Source: an uncultured Thermoanaerobaculia bacterium (GTDB taxonomy: Bacteria; Acidobacteriota; Thermoanaerobaculia; Multivoradales; Multivoraceae). From it: a DNA stretch of 64,000 bases. This document shows, in pieces, positions 26,277 through 35,661 of this stretch. Each line of letters starts with the position of its first letter. The first letter of the stretch is position 1. The stretch is taken from assembly GCA_951813015.1 (NCBI GenBank), contig CATOTG010000002.1, positions 62,001 through 126,000 of the forward strand. Reading direction: 5' to 3'. The translations under genes were made by a program, and so were the position numbers. The notes beneath the pieces were generated by a model that was not told the DNA's origin, ran no database searches, and saw only the letters and a list, made by a program, of their open reading frames with translations.

Positions 26277-27248
26277 TCAGCGGGCGCCGCGGACAACCGG
26301 CGTCGGCGGGTCCTCGCCCCGGTGGAGCGCCAGGACGTTGGCAGCGGCGAGTTCGGCCATCGCCAGGCGGGTCTGGATCGAAGCGCTCGCGATGTGGGGC
26401 AGAAGAACCGCGTTGTCGAGTTCGATCAGGTCGGGATGAACCTCCGGTTCCCGCTCGAACACGTCCAGGCCCGCGGCCCAGATGGCGCCGGAGCGAAGCG
26501 CCGCAGCCAGGGCCGCCTCGTCGACGATCGGCCCGCGGGCGGTGTTGACGAGCACCGCGGTCGGTTTCAGCCGCCCGAGCCGTTCAGCGTCGATCAAGCC
26601 GGCGGTGCCCTCGGTCAACGGCAGGTGGATGGAGACGAAATCGGCGGCCCCGAGCAGCGTGTCGAGATCGGTCCTGCGAACGCCGAGTTCCTCCTCGAGG
26701 TCCGGCCTGCCCCGTTCGTCCCAGTAGAGAATCTCCATGCCGAACCCGAGCCGGGCACGGCGGGCGACCGCCTCGCCGATGCGACCCATGCCGAGGATGC
26801 CGAGCGTACGTCCGTGGACCTCCTGGCCGCACAGGAGCATCGGTCCCCAGCGCTTGTACCTCCCGGCTCGCAGAAAACGCTCGGCCTCCGGGAGCCGCCG
26901 TGCCGCCGCCAGCAGCAGCGCCATCGCCAGGTCCGCGGTGGCGCCGTCGAGCACTCCCGGCGTGTTCGTGACCCAGATTCCACGCGCGGCCGCCTCGTCG
27001 ATGTCCACGTTGTCGAATCCGACCGCCATGTTTGCCACCATGCGCAGATCAGGCGACCGATCGAAGACCTCTGCGTCCATGCGCTCGGTGAGCAGCGCCA
27101 GGATCACGTCCGCGTCCGCAGCGGCGTCGAGCAGCAGCCCACGGTCCATCGCTGCGTCCTCCTCGAGCATCGTCGTGTCCACGCCCGGCTCGGCACGCAG
27201 CCGCGCTGCCGCCTCTTCCGGAATCGGTCGGGTCACCAGCAGCTTCAT
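26277..27248 (-). CDS. D-2-hydroxyacid dehydrogenase (glyoxylate/hydroxypyruvate reductase type)
   Basis: A 323-residue NAD(P)-dependent D-isomer-specific 2-hydroxyacid dehydrogenase. Motifs are VANMAVGFDNVDIDEA, the Rossmann loop LGILGMGRIGEAVARRA (about residues 147-163), NTARGPIVDEAAL with the Arg of the active site, and DVFEREP...LPHIASAS containing the catalytic Glu and His. The sequence is closest in pattern to D-glycerate dehydrogenase/glyoxylate reductase. ATG at 27248 overlaps the stop of the ABC ATPase gene (ATGA), which fixes the start. The two are probably co-transcribed but without an evident functional link. Confidence 0.88.
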   Translation of the reverse strand: MKLLVTRPIPEEAAARLRAEPGVDTTMLEEDAAMDRGLLLDAAADADVILALLTERMDAEVFDRSPDLRMVANMAVGFDNVDIDEAAARGIWVTNTPGVLDGATADLAMALLLAAARRLPEAERFLRAGRYKRWGPMLLCGQEVHGRTLGILGMGRIGEAVARRARLGFGMEILYWDERGRPDLEEELGVRRTDLDTLLGAADFVSIHLPLTEGTAGLIDAERLGRLKPTAVLVNTARGPIVDEAALAAALRSGAIWAAGLDVFEREPEVHPDLIELDNAVLLPHIASASIQTRLAMAELAAANVLALHRGEDPPTPVVRGAR

Positions 27249-28459
27249 CGATCGATCTCCCATTCGTGCGCGACCTCGAACAGGCTGGGCTCGAACCGCT
27301 GCGCATCGATCTCCAGCACGTTCGCCTGCACCTTGCGGTCGAACACGTGCAGGGATTCTTCGTCCAGCAGAAAGACGCACGCCGAGTAGTCGCCCTTGGT
27401 CATCGGCAGACGCGGCACCCGCACCACCGCGCGGTGCCGGCCTGCCCCGGTCAGCGGTTCAAGCCCCGCGCGCTGGGTCGTGAAGGCACAGACCTGGACG
27501 CCGTCCGCGGTGTCGAGTCCGACCGCCAGGTGAAAGCCGAGGCCGTCCTCCCGACTCTCCCATTCGACCTCCAGAGCCCAGGAATCCGAGGCCCGCCTGT
27601 GGGCCTCGCCGTCGAGCGGCCGGATCCCGAGGATCCGCGCCGGGCTCGCCGCCGGATCGTCGCCTGAGGGCGCGTCCGCTTCCGCGGTCTTGCCGGTCTT
27701 CGTCATCAGGAACCGCTCGTACTCGCCGACGACGCCGAGCGCCGCCCCGTCGGCCGCCACCTGGCCCTCGCGCAGCCACAGGGCCCGCTCGCAGAACGAA
27801 GTGACGTAGTACATCGCGTGGGAACAGAACAGCAGCGTGCCGCCGTCGGCCATGTACTTCTGCAGACGGTCCATGCACTTCTTCTGAAAGTAGCCGTCGC
27901 CCACCGAGAGCGCCTCGTCGACGACCAGGATGTCCGGTTCGACCTGCACCGCAATCGAGAAGCCGAGCCGCATCGTCATGCCGGTCGAGTAGGAACGGAC
28001 CGGCTGGTCGATCGCGGCGCCGAGTTCGCTGAACTCGATGATGTCCCTGGTCCGCTGCCGCAGTTCCCGCGGGTCGAGGCCGACGATCGCCGCGCTGAGC
28101 CGAATGTTCTGGCGGCCGGTGAACTCGTGGTGGAAACCCGAACCGAGTTCCAGGATCGAAGCGACGCGCCCGCAAATCGAGAGGTCACCCGAGGTCGGAC
28201 GAGTCACGCCGGCGACGATCTTGAGCAGAGTGCTCTTGCCCGCCCCGTTCTCCCCCACGACTCCGAGTCCCTCGCCCGGAGGCAGTTCGAAACTCACATC
28301 GCTCAGAGCCCGGAACGGACGGTGTGCCGGGCGCCTCAGCACCGCCTCCCGCAACCGGCCCCACGCGGTGTCGTAGATCCTGTAGACCTTGGTCAAACGG
28401 TCTGCCGAGACCGCGGCATCCCGCGGGTCGGGAACGACCGCGGCAGCGGCGGCCGTCAC
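27245..28459 (-). CDS. Wzt-like ABC transporter ATP-binding protein
   Basis: A 404-residue ABC ATPase of the polysaccharide export (Wzt/TagH) type: Walker A GENGAGKST, the Q-loop and GRVASILELGSGFHHEFTGR specific to this class, signature YSTGMTMRLGFSIA and Walker B ILVVDEAL. Residues from about 270 form a beta-rich C-terminal domain like the Wzt carbohydrate-binding domain. Export needs a partner permease (Wzm), which is not in the window. It lies between metG and the hydroxyacid dehydrogenase on the same strand, five bases after metG. Confidence 0.88.
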   Translation of the reverse strand: MTAAAAAVVPDPRDAAVSADRLTKVYRIYDTAWGRLREAVLRRPAHRPFRALSDVSFELPPGEGLGVVGENGAGKSTLLKIVAGVTRPTSGDLSICGRVASILELGSGFHHEFTGRQNIRLSAAIVGLDPRELRQRTRDIIEFSELGAAIDQPVRSYSTGMTMRLGFSIAVQVEPDILVVDEALSVGDGYFQKKCMDRLQKYMADGGTLLFCSHAMYYVTSFCERALWLREGQVAADGAALGVVGEYERFLMTKTGKTAEADAPSGDDPAASPARILGIRPLDGEAHRRASDSWALEVEWESREDGLGFHLAVGLDTADGVQVCAFTTQRAGLEPLTGAGRHRAVVRVPRLPMTKGDYSACVFLLDEESLHVFDRKVQANVLEIDAQRFEPSLFEVAHEWEIDR

Positions 28460-28463
28460 GCCC

Positions 28464-30119
28464 TCACCCGACGTCGCCCTCGCCCGAGGCGGCGATCATC
28501 GCAGCCACCTGCTCCGGCTGGACCCGGGTGATCAGGGGCTTGAACGGCCGAATCTTGTGGTCCACCAGAGGCGTATGGACATCGTCCCAGACCAAAGGGT
28601 CGATACCGAGAAAGTTCTCCGCCCGGGCCGCGATCGTCGGCACGACGGGCTTCAGGTAGACGATCAACTGACGGAACAGCTCGATGCCCGTCGTGCAGAC
28701 AGCCTGGACCTCGGCGGCACGTTCTGAATCGCGGGCGAGTTCCCAGGGCTTCCGATCGTCGATGTAGCGGTTCGCCCGGTCCGCCAGGGCGATCACGCGG
28801 CGCAGCGCCCGGTTGTAGTCACGCCCCTCGTAGAGGGCCGCGATCTCTTCCGCCCGGGAAGCCGCCTCCGCCGCGAGCTCGGGCGCGTCCAGCGCCGCCG
28901 CCAGCCGGCCGCCGGCCTGTCGGTGCAGGAATCCCGCGCAGCGGCTGGCGATGTTGACCACCTTCCCCACCAGATCCGAGTTGACGCGCAGGACGAAGTC
29001 CTCCAGGTTGATGTCGATATCCGCCAGGCCGTCGCTGAACTTCGCGGCGATGTAGTAGCGGAAGGCCTCCGGGTCCAGATGCTGCAGGTAGGTGCGAGCC
29101 ATGACGAAGGTGCCGCGGGACTTGGACATCTTCGCGCCGTCGACGGTCAGGAAACCGTGGACGAAGACGGAGGAGGGCGTCCTGTAGCCGCCGCCGTGAA
29201 GCATCGCGGGCCAGAACAGGCAGTGGAAGTAGAGAATGTCCTTGCCGATGAAGTGGTACAGCTCGGTGTCGCTGCCCGGTCCCCAGAAGTCGTCGAAGGC
29301 GATCCCCTCGCGGTCGCAGAACTGACGGAAGCTCGCCATGTAGCCGATCGGTGCGTCGACCCAGACGTAGAAGTACTTGTTCGGCGCATCCGGGATCTCG
29401 AAGCCGAAGTACGGCGCGTCGCGCGAGATGTCCCAGTCCCGCAGCCCGTCGTCGAACCACTCGCGGAGCTTGTTGACCACCTCGCTCTGCAGGCGGCCGT
29501 CGCCGACCCACTCCTTGAGCAGGTCCCGGTAGTCGGACAGGCGCAGGAAGAGGTGCTCGGACTCCCGCTCGACCGGCAGCGCTCCGGTGACGATGGAACG
29601 CGGGTCGATCAGGTCCGAAGGCTGATAGGTCGAGCCGCACTCGTCGCAACTGTCACCGTTCTGGTCCTTCGCCCCGCAACGCGGACAGGTCCCCTTGACG
29701 AAGCGGTCGGGCAGGAACATCTCCCTTTCGGGGTCATAGAACTGCCGGACCGTCCGGCGGTCGATCGACCCCCGTTCGCGCAGCCGGTCGTAGATTCCCT
29801 CCACCAGTTCCCGATTCTCGGAAGAGTGGGTGGTGTAGAAGTTGTCGAAGTGGATCCGGAAAGCGCGATAGTCCTCCAGATGCTCCGCCGCCAGCCGGGC
29901 GATCAGGTCCTCGGGCGTGATTCCCTCCCGCTCGGCGCGCAGCATGATCGGCGTGCCGTGCGCGTCCTCGGCACAGATGTAGTAGCACTCGTGACCACGC
30001 ATCCGTTGCATCCGGCACCAGATGTCCGTCTGGACCGCTTCCACCAGGTGGCCCATGTGGATCGGACCGTTGGCGTAGGGCAAGCCGCTGGTGACCAGGA
30101 TGCGTCGTCGTTCCGGCAT
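28464..30119 (-). CDS. metG: Methionine--tRNA ligase
   Basis: A 551-residue class I aminoacyl-tRNA synthetase. The HIGH-type motif reads HMGH (about residues 21-24) within the MetRS start [13 protein letters not shown], and KMSKS lies in [12 protein letters not shown]. The zinc knuckle has CPRC and CDEC (about residues 144-163), placing it in the zinc-containing group of MetRS. The C-terminal tRNA-binding EMAP-like extension of the long forms is absent, so this is the short form. The intergenic region upstream carries the 67-bp repeats at 30174-30307. Confidence 0.95.
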   Translation of the reverse strand: MPERRRILVTSGLPYANGPIHMGHLVEAVQTDIWCRMQRMRGHECYYICAEDAHGTPIMLRAEREGITPEDLIARLAAEHLEDYRAFRIHFDNFYTTHSSENRELVEGIYDRLRERGSIDRRTVRQFYDPEREMFLPDRFVKGTCPRCGAKDQNGDSCDECGSTYQPSDLIDPRSIVTGALPVERESEHLFLRLSDYRDLLKEWVGDGRLQSEVVNKLREWFDDGLRDWDISRDAPYFGFEIPDAPNKYFYVWVDAPIGYMASFRQFCDREGIAFDDFWGPGSDTELYHFIGKDILYFHCLFWPAMLHGGGYRTPSSVFVHGFLTVDGAKMSKSRGTFVMARTYLQHLDPEAFRYYIAAKFSDGLADIDINLEDFVLRVNSDLVGKVVNIASRCAGFLHRQAGGRLAAALDAPELAAEAASRAEEIAALYEGRDYNRALRRVIALADRANRYIDDRKPWELARDSERAAEVQAVCTTGIELFRQLIVYLKPVVPTIAARAENFLGIDPLVWDDVHTPLVDHKIRPFKPLITRVQPEQVAAMIAASGEGDVG

Positions 30120-30173
30120 GGCGATTCCCCCGGAGGTCGGCCCCCCGGCGGACCGGGATTATGCAGCATGCCA

Positions 30174-30307
30174 CCCGGGTGGTGCGGAACGCGCCAGACG
30201 CGAACCATGTGCGCGTCCGTCAGCGGGCGCGCAGATGAAACCCGGGTGGCGCGGAACGCGCCACATGCGAACCATGTGCGCGTCCGTCAGCGGGCGCGCA
30301 CATGAAA
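30174..30307. repeat. Two tandem 67-bp direct repeats with an internal hairpin
   Basis: Units 30174-30240 and 30241-30307 differ at four positions. Each contains an inverted repeat; in the second unit ATGTGCGCGTCC and GGGCGCGCACAT pair over 12 bp (one G-T) around a GTCAGC loop. The pair fills the divergent region between metG and the sigma factor gene, so it may hold regulatory sites or be a REP-type element. Confidence 0.85.
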
Positions 30308-30346
30308 CCCGCTCGTGCCGGAACTCGTCTTCCTGAGCAGACGCCG

Positions 30347-30964
30347 ATGACGACTCCTGAACAACCTGCCAGCCCGAATCCCGACCTGTTCCTGGCGCGG
30401 CGCGCCGCTGCCGGACACGCCGACGCCTGGAGCGAGTTGATCGATCGCTACGGCCGGCGCATCTACAACATCGCGTTCCAGTTCGCCGGCAACATCGCGG
30501 AAGCGGAGGACCTGACCCAGGAGATCTTCCTCAAGCTCTACCGCAACCTCGACCGCTACCGGGGCAATGTGCCGCTCGCCGGCTGGACCCTCCGGCTGTC
30601 CAGGAACCTCTGCGTGGACCACTATCGCCGCACGCGGACCGAACGGCGAACCACCATCGTCTCGGAGGAGCTGTTGAAGCGCCAGCCCGGCAGTCTGGAC
30701 ACAGCCGCCAGCGCCGAACGCCGCGAACGGCTGCGGATGGTCTACCAGACGCTCGAAGAGATGCCGGAGGCCTTCGCCGAGATCCTGACGCTGCGCGACC
30801 TGCAGGGCCTGAGCTACGCCGACATCTGCGCCTTTCTCGACCTGCCCGAGGGGACGATGAAGTCTCGCCTGCGGCGCGCGCGACTCGAGCTCATTCGGCG
30901 CATCGACCGCAGGCGCAAGGCCGCCGGCGATCCCGTTCCGACCCGTAAAGGGGCCTACAGTTGA
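30347..30964 (+). CDS. ECF-type RNA polymerase sigma factor
   Basis: A 205-residue extracytoplasmic function sigma factor. Region 2 is clear: DLTQEIFLKLYRNLDRY then WTLRLSRNLCVDHYRR. Region 4 has the helix-turn-helix GLSYADICAFLDLPEGTMKSRLRRAR. ATG at 30347 is preferred; an in-frame ATG at 30302 would start inside the 67-bp repeat and add 15 unconserved residues. The stop overlaps the next gene (TTGA), the common arrangement of an ECF sigma factor with its anti-sigma partner. Confidence 0.9.
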   Translation: MTTPEQPASPNPDLFLARRAAAGHADAWSELIDRYGRRIYNIAFQFAGNIAEAEDLTQEIFLKLYRNLDRYRGNVPLAGWTLRLSRNLCVDHYRRTRTERRTTIVSEELLKRQPGSLDTAASAERRERLRMVYQTLEEMPEAFAEILTLRDLQGLSYADICAFLDLPEGTMKSRLRRARLELIRRIDRRRKAAGDPVPTRKGAYS

Positions 30965-31717
30965 GCCTTGAGCGCCAGCACGGGAAGCCGCGGCCGGGAG
31001 CGGAGGACGCAAAGCGGGCGCCAGACATCGACGAACTCGGCGCCCGCCTCCCGATGTCCGACGAACTCCGCGCCAGACTCCTCGAGATCGCCCTCGGTCC
31101 GCCCTGGGACCGCGACGGCGAGGCGCGCGCCCCTCGAGCTGGAATCGCTTGTCGGGTACGAAGTCGATCCGCCGGCGACCCTGATGCGGCGGCTGCGGGA
31201 GATTCCCGCACGCAGCCCCGTTCGACGCCAATCGCCACCTCGGCCTGACCGCTGGTTTCGGCGTCGTCGCGGCGGGCCAGCCGGATCCGCAGCCCTGGCC
31301 GCACGTCCTGGAACCGGCGCCGCACTCGCCGCCAGCTACCTGCTCGCGGTCGCCCTGACCCTCGTGCTCGGCGATCCGTTCGCCGCGGGGCGCAGGGTCG
31401 CGACGAATCTCGGCGCCGCGGCCGGCGAGCATCTGCTCGAACCCGCGTCCGAAGCCGGCGCGTCGATGCAGGGAACCGTCAGTGAGCGTCTTGGCTCGCT
31501 GCAGGGACTCTGGCGGCCGGCCGGATTCTTCACCGAGCCGCTGGACCTTCCCACCGATCGCGTCAGCGCGTGGTTTCAGGGCGCCGTCGAGTCGTCGTCC
31601 GAGGCACTTCGCCAACTGACCGGCCTGTTGCCAGCAGGCGAGTCCGACGACGACGGCAAGCCGCCGCCAACGATCCGAAATCGCCCGGAAGCCCATCAGG
31701 ACAGGAGCACCGCATGA
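30961..31717 (+). pseudogene. Anti-sigma factor-like membrane protein, frameshifted
   Basis: TTG at 30961 overlaps the sigma stop. The first frame is protein-like to about nt 31127 (MSDELRARLLEIALGPPWDR), then loses sense, while another frame carries LELESLVGYEVDPPATLMRR, a hydrophobic helix (AALAASYLLAVALTLVLG) and a C-terminal domain to 31717. One extra base in the run gcgcgcgcccc (about 31128-31138) explains the break. With it removed the product is about 251 residues: a cytosolic N-terminus, one membrane helix and an extracytoplasmic part, as expected for a partner of the ECF sigma factor. It may be a sequencing error rather than true decay. Confidence 0.6.
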
Positions 31718-32349
31718 ACACCGCACCCGAACAGGACACTTCACCGACCGAGAACGCGGGGACTGCCAGCCAAAACCCGGCCCCGCCAGCGCACACTCCA
31801 CCCCCGCCGCCCCGGACCGAGGGCGACAAGACGCCTCCGCCTCCACCGCCGCCGGCGCCCGCGCCCACGCCCGCCCAGGGAGGTCTCACCGCCCGGCACG
31901 TCGTTAGCGTGATCCTCGCGCTCTTCCCCGGGCTCGGCCACATCTACAACGGCCTCTACCAGCGGGGCATCGTGCTCTTCCTGCTCGCGGTCGGCTCCAT
32001 CTACCTCGCCACCGAGGAGGGCGTGATGGGCATGGTCGTGGCCTTCGTCTGGCTCTTCAACATCATCGACGCCTACCGGCAGGCCACTCTGATCGAACTC
32101 GGCCTCGCGACCGACCTCGGTCTGCAGGACGCCCCGCAGCCCCCCAGGAGCGGCCAGCTCGGTCTCTTGGCCGGCGCCGGCCTGTTCGTCATCGGCTTCC
32201 TGGCCCTGCTCGACCACACTTTCGGCTACGACATCGACCGCGTGTGGGAGTTCTGGCCCCTCGGCCTGCTGGCGGCGGGCGCGTGGTTGATGATCGGCGC
32301 CTACCGGCAGTGGCGGCGCGGCCAAACCAAGGCGGGTTCGTCGGCTTAG
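31714..32349 (+). CDS. Proline-rich membrane protein of the sigma/anti-sigma operon
   Basis: A 211-residue protein. The N-terminal 55 residues are Pro-rich and low in complexity (runs of Pro). Then come three or four hydrophobic helices, including FPGLGHIYNGLYQRGIVLFL, which resembles TM2/LiaF-like small membrane domains. ATG at 31714 overlaps the previous stop (ATGA), so it is the third gene of the sigma operon. The function is unknown; an envelope-stress role fits the context. Confidence 0.75.
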   Translation: MNTAPEQDTSPTENAGTASQNPAPPAHTPPPPPRTEGDKTPPPPPPPAPAPTPAQGGLTARHVVSVILALFPGLGHIYNGLYQRGIVLFLLAVGSIYLATEEGVMGMVVAFVWLFNIIDAYRQATLIELGLATDLGLQDAPQPPRSGQLGLLAGAGLFVIGFLALLDHTFGYDIDRVWEFWPLGLLAAGAWLMIGAYRQWRRGQTKAGSSA

Positions 32350-32364
32350 CAGTGAGGTCGGATC

Positions 32365-32390
32365 GGGCCGGGCTTAGCCCAGCTCGGCCC
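32365..32390. terminator. Hairpin between convergent genes
   Basis: GGGCCGGGCT and AGCTCGGCCC form a 10-bp stem (one G-T) around TAGCCC. It spans the stop codon of the leftward LLM gene and lies 16 bp after the rightward membrane-protein gene. No T-run follows, so intrinsic termination is uncertain. Confidence 0.4.
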
Positions 32391-33297
32391 TCAACCGGTC
32401 GTGCAGGGCGCCGGCGCCGTCGATCATCGCGTCGACGCTGCGGGCGCCGGCCAAAAACAGGCCCGTCAGGTTGAGCGCGACGCTGTCGAACCCCAGTTCG
32501 CCAAGCTTCGCGGCGGCCTCGGCGACGCGGTCCGGCTCGGTGTAGAACGTGCGGTCGCTCTCGTTCCCCGGTCGCGGCGGCGGCGAAACCTGTGCCTGAA
32601 ACTCCAGGGTCTCCGGATCACGACCGGCCCTGTCCGCGTAGCAGCGGATCGACGCGATCGCCTGATCGCCGTTCTCGAACAGCTCCTCCGAGGCGACGCC
32701 CATCCAGCCATCGCCGTACCGGCCCGCACGCCGCAAAGCAGCCTCGCTGTGGCCCCCGATCCAGATCGGAAGATCCGCTCCACGCGGCGGCTTGGGCTCC
32801 ATCGCCATCGCCTCGACGCGGTAGAACTCCCCTTCGAAATCGATCGGGTCCTGGCCCCAGCAGGCCCGGAGCACGGCGATCGCTTCGTCCATGCGCCGTC
32901 CGCGGTTGCGGAAGTCCTGCCCCAACGCCTCGTACTCCGATTCCTGCCAACCGACCCCGAGACCCAGGCGAAGACGTCCGCCGGAGAGCGTATCCAGGGT
33001 CGACGCCTGCTTCGCGGTCAGGACCGGGTCGCGCTGCGGCAGGACCAGCACCTCGGTTCCGAGCCCGATTCGCGAAGTGCAGGCCGCGACGTACCCGAGG
33101 GTGGCAAAGGCCTCCATGATCGGCATCTTCGCCGGATACCGGTTCTTCTCCCGCCCCTGGGTGTCGTGGCCCATGACCACATGGTCGAAGATGTCCAGTT
33201 GATCGAAGCCGATCTCATCCATCGCCCCAGCGAGACGGGCAACGGCTTCCGGCCCCTCCCTGTAGACCACGCTGGGGAACTCAACGGCGAGCTTCAT
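32374..33297 (-). CDS. LLM-class (luciferase-like) flavin/F420-dependent oxidoreductase
   Basis: A 307-residue TIM-barrel protein of the bacterial luciferase family: FDQLDIFDHVV near the N-terminus, RIGLGTEVLVLPQRDPVLTAKQASTLD with the typical TLDxLSGGRLRLGLGVGW, and LPIWIGGHSEAALRRAGRYGDGW. The pattern is closest to F420-dependent LLM enzymes, but cofactor choice cannot be read reliably. The start at 33297 is supported by AAGGAG nine bases upstream; a TATACT at 33334-33339 (read leftward) is a possible -10. Confidence 0.85.
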   Translation of the reverse strand: MKLAVEFPSVVYREGPEAVARLAGAMDEIGFDQLDIFDHVVMGHDTQGREKNRYPAKMPIMEAFATLGYVAACTSRIGLGTEVLVLPQRDPVLTAKQASTLDTLSGGRLRLGLGVGWQESEYEALGQDFRNRGRRMDEAIAVLRACWGQDPIDFEGEFYRVEAMAMEPKPPRGADLPIWIGGHSEAALRRAGRYGDGWMGVASEELFENGDQAIASIRCYADRAGRDPETLEFQAQVSPPPRPGNESDRTFYTEPDRVAEAAAKLGELGFDSVALNLTGLFLAGARSVDAMIDGAGALHDRLRAELG

Positions 33298-33402
33298 CGG
33301 CAAGACTCCTTCAACTTTGGTTGTGAGCCGCGCAGTATAGTTACCTCCTGGCCCGACCGTCACGGGCGCCGGCCGATCGACCGAAGCCTCGCAACGAGAG
33401 TC

Positions 33403-33801
33403 ATGCTGAGAACCGTCCTCGCCGTACCCGCCGGCCTGATCGTCGGCGGCATCGCGATCAGCCTCGTTCAGTTCGCTGCGATCGCCCTGCTGCCGACGCC
33501 CGAAGGGTTACCCACCGACCGGGCACTGATCCAACCGGGCGACATCCCGGCCGCGAACATGGTTGCCGTCCTCGTGGCCTGGGCCGCCGGCGCGTTCCTC
33601 GGCGGCGGAACGGCGGCGCGCATCGCGCGACAGGCCAAGCGTCGACTGGCCCTGATCGTCGGCGCCTTTTTCCTCATCGCCGGCGTCTACAACATGGCGA
33701 CGATTCCGTCACCGCTCTGGTTCTGGATCGTCGGCATCCTCCTCTTCCTGCCCGGCGCCCACCTGGGCGCCAAGGTGCTGGGCGGCCAGAAAGAACAGTA
33801 G
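33403..33801 (+). CDS. Small polytopic membrane protein
   Basis: A 132-residue protein with four hydrophobic segments (about residues 5-30, 53-70, 82-100, 104-125) and an RQAKRR basic loop. It has the look of small conserved membrane proteins of unknown function. The start at 33403 is the first ATG of the hydrophobic frame; the longer open frame upstream is antisense to the LLM gene. Confidence 0.65.
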   Translation: MLRTVLAVPAGLIVGGIAISLVQFAAIALLPTPEGLPTDRALIQPGDIPAANMVAVLVAWAAGAFLGGGTAARIARQAKRRLALIVGAFFLIAGVYNMATIPSPLWFWIVGILLFLPGAHLGAKVLGGQKEQ

Positions 33802-33802
33802 C

Positions 33803-33844
33803 GGCGGCGATTCCACTCGCGCCGCCAGGAACGACGCAGTTCCT
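33803..33844 (+). terminator. Two adjacent hairpins after the membrane-protein gene
   Basis: GGCGGCG/CGCCGCC (7 bp, loop of 10) starts two bases after the stop and is followed directly by AGGAAC/GTTCCT (6 bp, loop GACGCA). There is no T-tract, so this is only a candidate terminator. Confidence 0.35.
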
Positions 33845-33985
33845 GCCCCGGGTTTCGTGAAGGCGTTTCGCAGCAACGGTCGGAACCGGTATCCGTTGGT
33901 AGAATCCCCGGCTTGTCGGCGCCCGTTTTCCTGTCGCTAAGCCCCTCACTGACAGGCGGTTACCTCCACCGCGCCGGACTCTTGA

Positions 33986-35140
33986 ATGACTTTCGATCAT
34001 CATCCGCTGCACCGTCAACTGCTGAAGGGCCTCGAGGAGGAGGTCTACACGGGTACACCCGACGGTCACGTGCTGCCGCTGTCGGCACGGGTCAAGGCGG
34101 ATCTCGACGGCTACACGACCGAGCCGGACGGGCGCAACGTCGAGTTCACGACCGCCCCCTACCGCAACTACCAGGTCCTCACCGACCGACTGATGGCGAA
34201 ACGGTGCGCGCTGCGCCGCTACCTGGTGGCGGCGCACGGCTGCACCCTGGTGCCGGGCGGCACGCTGTCGCTGGCCAATCCCGACTCCTTCTACATCTCG
34301 GATCCGGAGAATCCGTACTACCGCTACATCCGGGACACCTACGGAACCCGCGTCGTCACCGCGTCGACGCACATCAACCTGGGGATAGACAACCCCGAGG
34401 AACTGCTGCGCGCCTACCGGGTCCTGCGGCTCGAAGCGTCGATGTTCCTCGCTCTCACCGCGGCATCGCCCTTCCTGGCGGGCGAACCCACCGGGCAGCA
34501 CTCGTCTCGGTGGCTGCGTTTTCCACTGACGCCAGAGCGGGTTCCCTTCTTCCCCGACCCCGCCTCGTTCGCCGACTGGATGGACGAGCAACTCGAGCTT
34601 GGCACGATGCAGAACGGTCGTCACCTCTGGCTCGGCATACGGCCGAACGGCCCCGCGACACCCCGGGTTCTGGATCGCCTCGAACTCCGGATCTGCGACC
34701 GGATCAGCGATCCTGACGTCCTGCAGGCGGTCACCGCGCTCTACGAGGCCCGCGTGTGGCAGGTGCTGGAGCGGCCGGAACTCGATCCGTTGCGCGGCCG
34801 ATCGTCGAGCGAACTGGAGGTGCTCGCCGCCGCCAACGAACGCGCCGCAGGTACCGCGAGCCTCGAAGCGGAGGCGACGAACTGGGTCGACGGCAGCACC
34901 CTCAAGTTTCGAGACTGGACCGCATCGATGCTGGAGAGCGTCCGGGAGACGGCCGGGCGCCACGGCTTCGGCGCCCTGCTCGATCCGATCGAGAGAATCC
35001 TCGAGAACGGCAACCCGGCGATGCAGTGGTTGCGTCGGGTGGAACAGGGGGCAACACCGCAGCAGGTCATCCAGGAGGCGATCGTTGAACTGGCCGCGCT
35101 GGACCGCGAGTTCGACCCGAGCTGTCCGCTCGTGGCCTGA
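33986..35140 (+). CDS. GCS2-family carboxylate-amine ligase (glutamate--cysteine ligase-like)
   Basis: A 384-residue protein of the GCS2 family (glutamate-cysteine ligase / YbdK). The N-terminal GLEEEVYTG supplies the metal- and substrate-binding acidic residues, NVEFTTAPYRNY is the second conserved strand, and ASTHINLGIDNP and LDRLELRICDRISDP match family motifs. The length fits the cyanobacterial/proteobacterial class of gamma-glutamyl ligases. It may make gamma-glutamylcysteine, but YbdK-type proteins of other function look similar and no glutathione synthetase is nearby. Confidence 0.8.
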   Translation: MTFDHHPLHRQLLKGLEEEVYTGTPDGHVLPLSARVKADLDGYTTEPDGRNVEFTTAPYRNYQVLTDRLMAKRCALRRYLVAAHGCTLVPGGTLSLANPDSFYISDPENPYYRYIRDTYGTRVVTASTHINLGIDNPEELLRAYRVLRLEASMFLALTAASPFLAGEPTGQHSSRWLRFPLTPERVPFFPDPASFADWMDEQLELGTMQNGRHLWLGIRPNGPATPRVLDRLELRICDRISDPDVLQAVTALYEARVWQVLERPELDPLRGRSSSELEVLAAANERAAGTASLEAEATNWVDGSTLKFRDWTASMLESVRETAGRHGFGALLDPIERILENGNPAMQWLRRVEQGATPQQVIQEAIVELAALDREFDPSCPLVA

Positions 35141-35147
35141 CCCGCGC

Positions 35148-35627
35148 TCAGTCCGCCAGCTGCGCGTACCGGCCGCCGTAGAACAGGAGCGGCCCGGCGT
35201 CGCGCACTCGCTCGCCGGCCACCACGTCACCGATCACGATGATGTGGTCGCCGCCCTCAAGACGCTCCGCGAGCCGGCACTCGATGTGGGCGAGGGCATT
35301 CTCGATCAGGGGTTCTCCCAGCGTGCCGATTCGGTAGTCGACACCCGGCAGGGAGCCCTCCGCGGGCGCCGTCGCGCGGGCGAACAGGTTGGAGATTTCC
35401 TCCTGGTCGGATGCCAGGACGCTGATGCCGAACGCTTCCGCCTCGAGCATCTGTTGACAGCAGTTCGACTCCCGGTCGACGCAGACGAGCAACTGGAGCG
35501 GATCAAGAGAAAGCGAACAGACGGCGTTCGCCGTCATGCCGTGGAGCCGACCGCAAACGTTCGTCGTCACGACCGTTACGCCGGTAGCGAAACGACCGAT
35601 CAGCTCTCTGTACGTGTCCCGGTCCAT
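35148..35627 (-). CDS. Flavin reductase-like FMN-binding protein
   Basis: A 159-residue split-barrel flavin reductase: RFATGVTVVTT at the start, GMTANAVCSLSLDPLQLLVCV as the FMN-binding strand-loop, and FGISVLASDQEEISNLFA. These proteins supply reduced FMN to two-component monooxygenases or reduce flavin on their own. It runs opposite to the GCS2 ligase, with eight bases between their ends. No partner oxygenase is adjacent; the LLM oxidoreductase 2 kb away is one candidate. Confidence 0.85.
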   Translation of the reverse strand: MDRDTYRELIGRFATGVTVVTTNVCGRLHGMTANAVCSLSLDPLQLLVCVDRESNCCQQMLEAEAFGISVLASDQEEISNLFARATAPAEGSLPGVDYRIGTLGEPLIENALAHIECRLAERLEGGDHIIVIGDVVAGERVRDAGPLLFYGGRYAQLAD

Positions 35628-35661
35628 GGAGAAACTCGCAGGCCGCGCGACCCGGTCGGGA

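Noticed and set aside
32401..33402. N-terminal extension of the rightward 33403 gene
   Set aside because: It is antisense to the LLM oxidoreductase; only the part after 33403 is membrane-protein-like.
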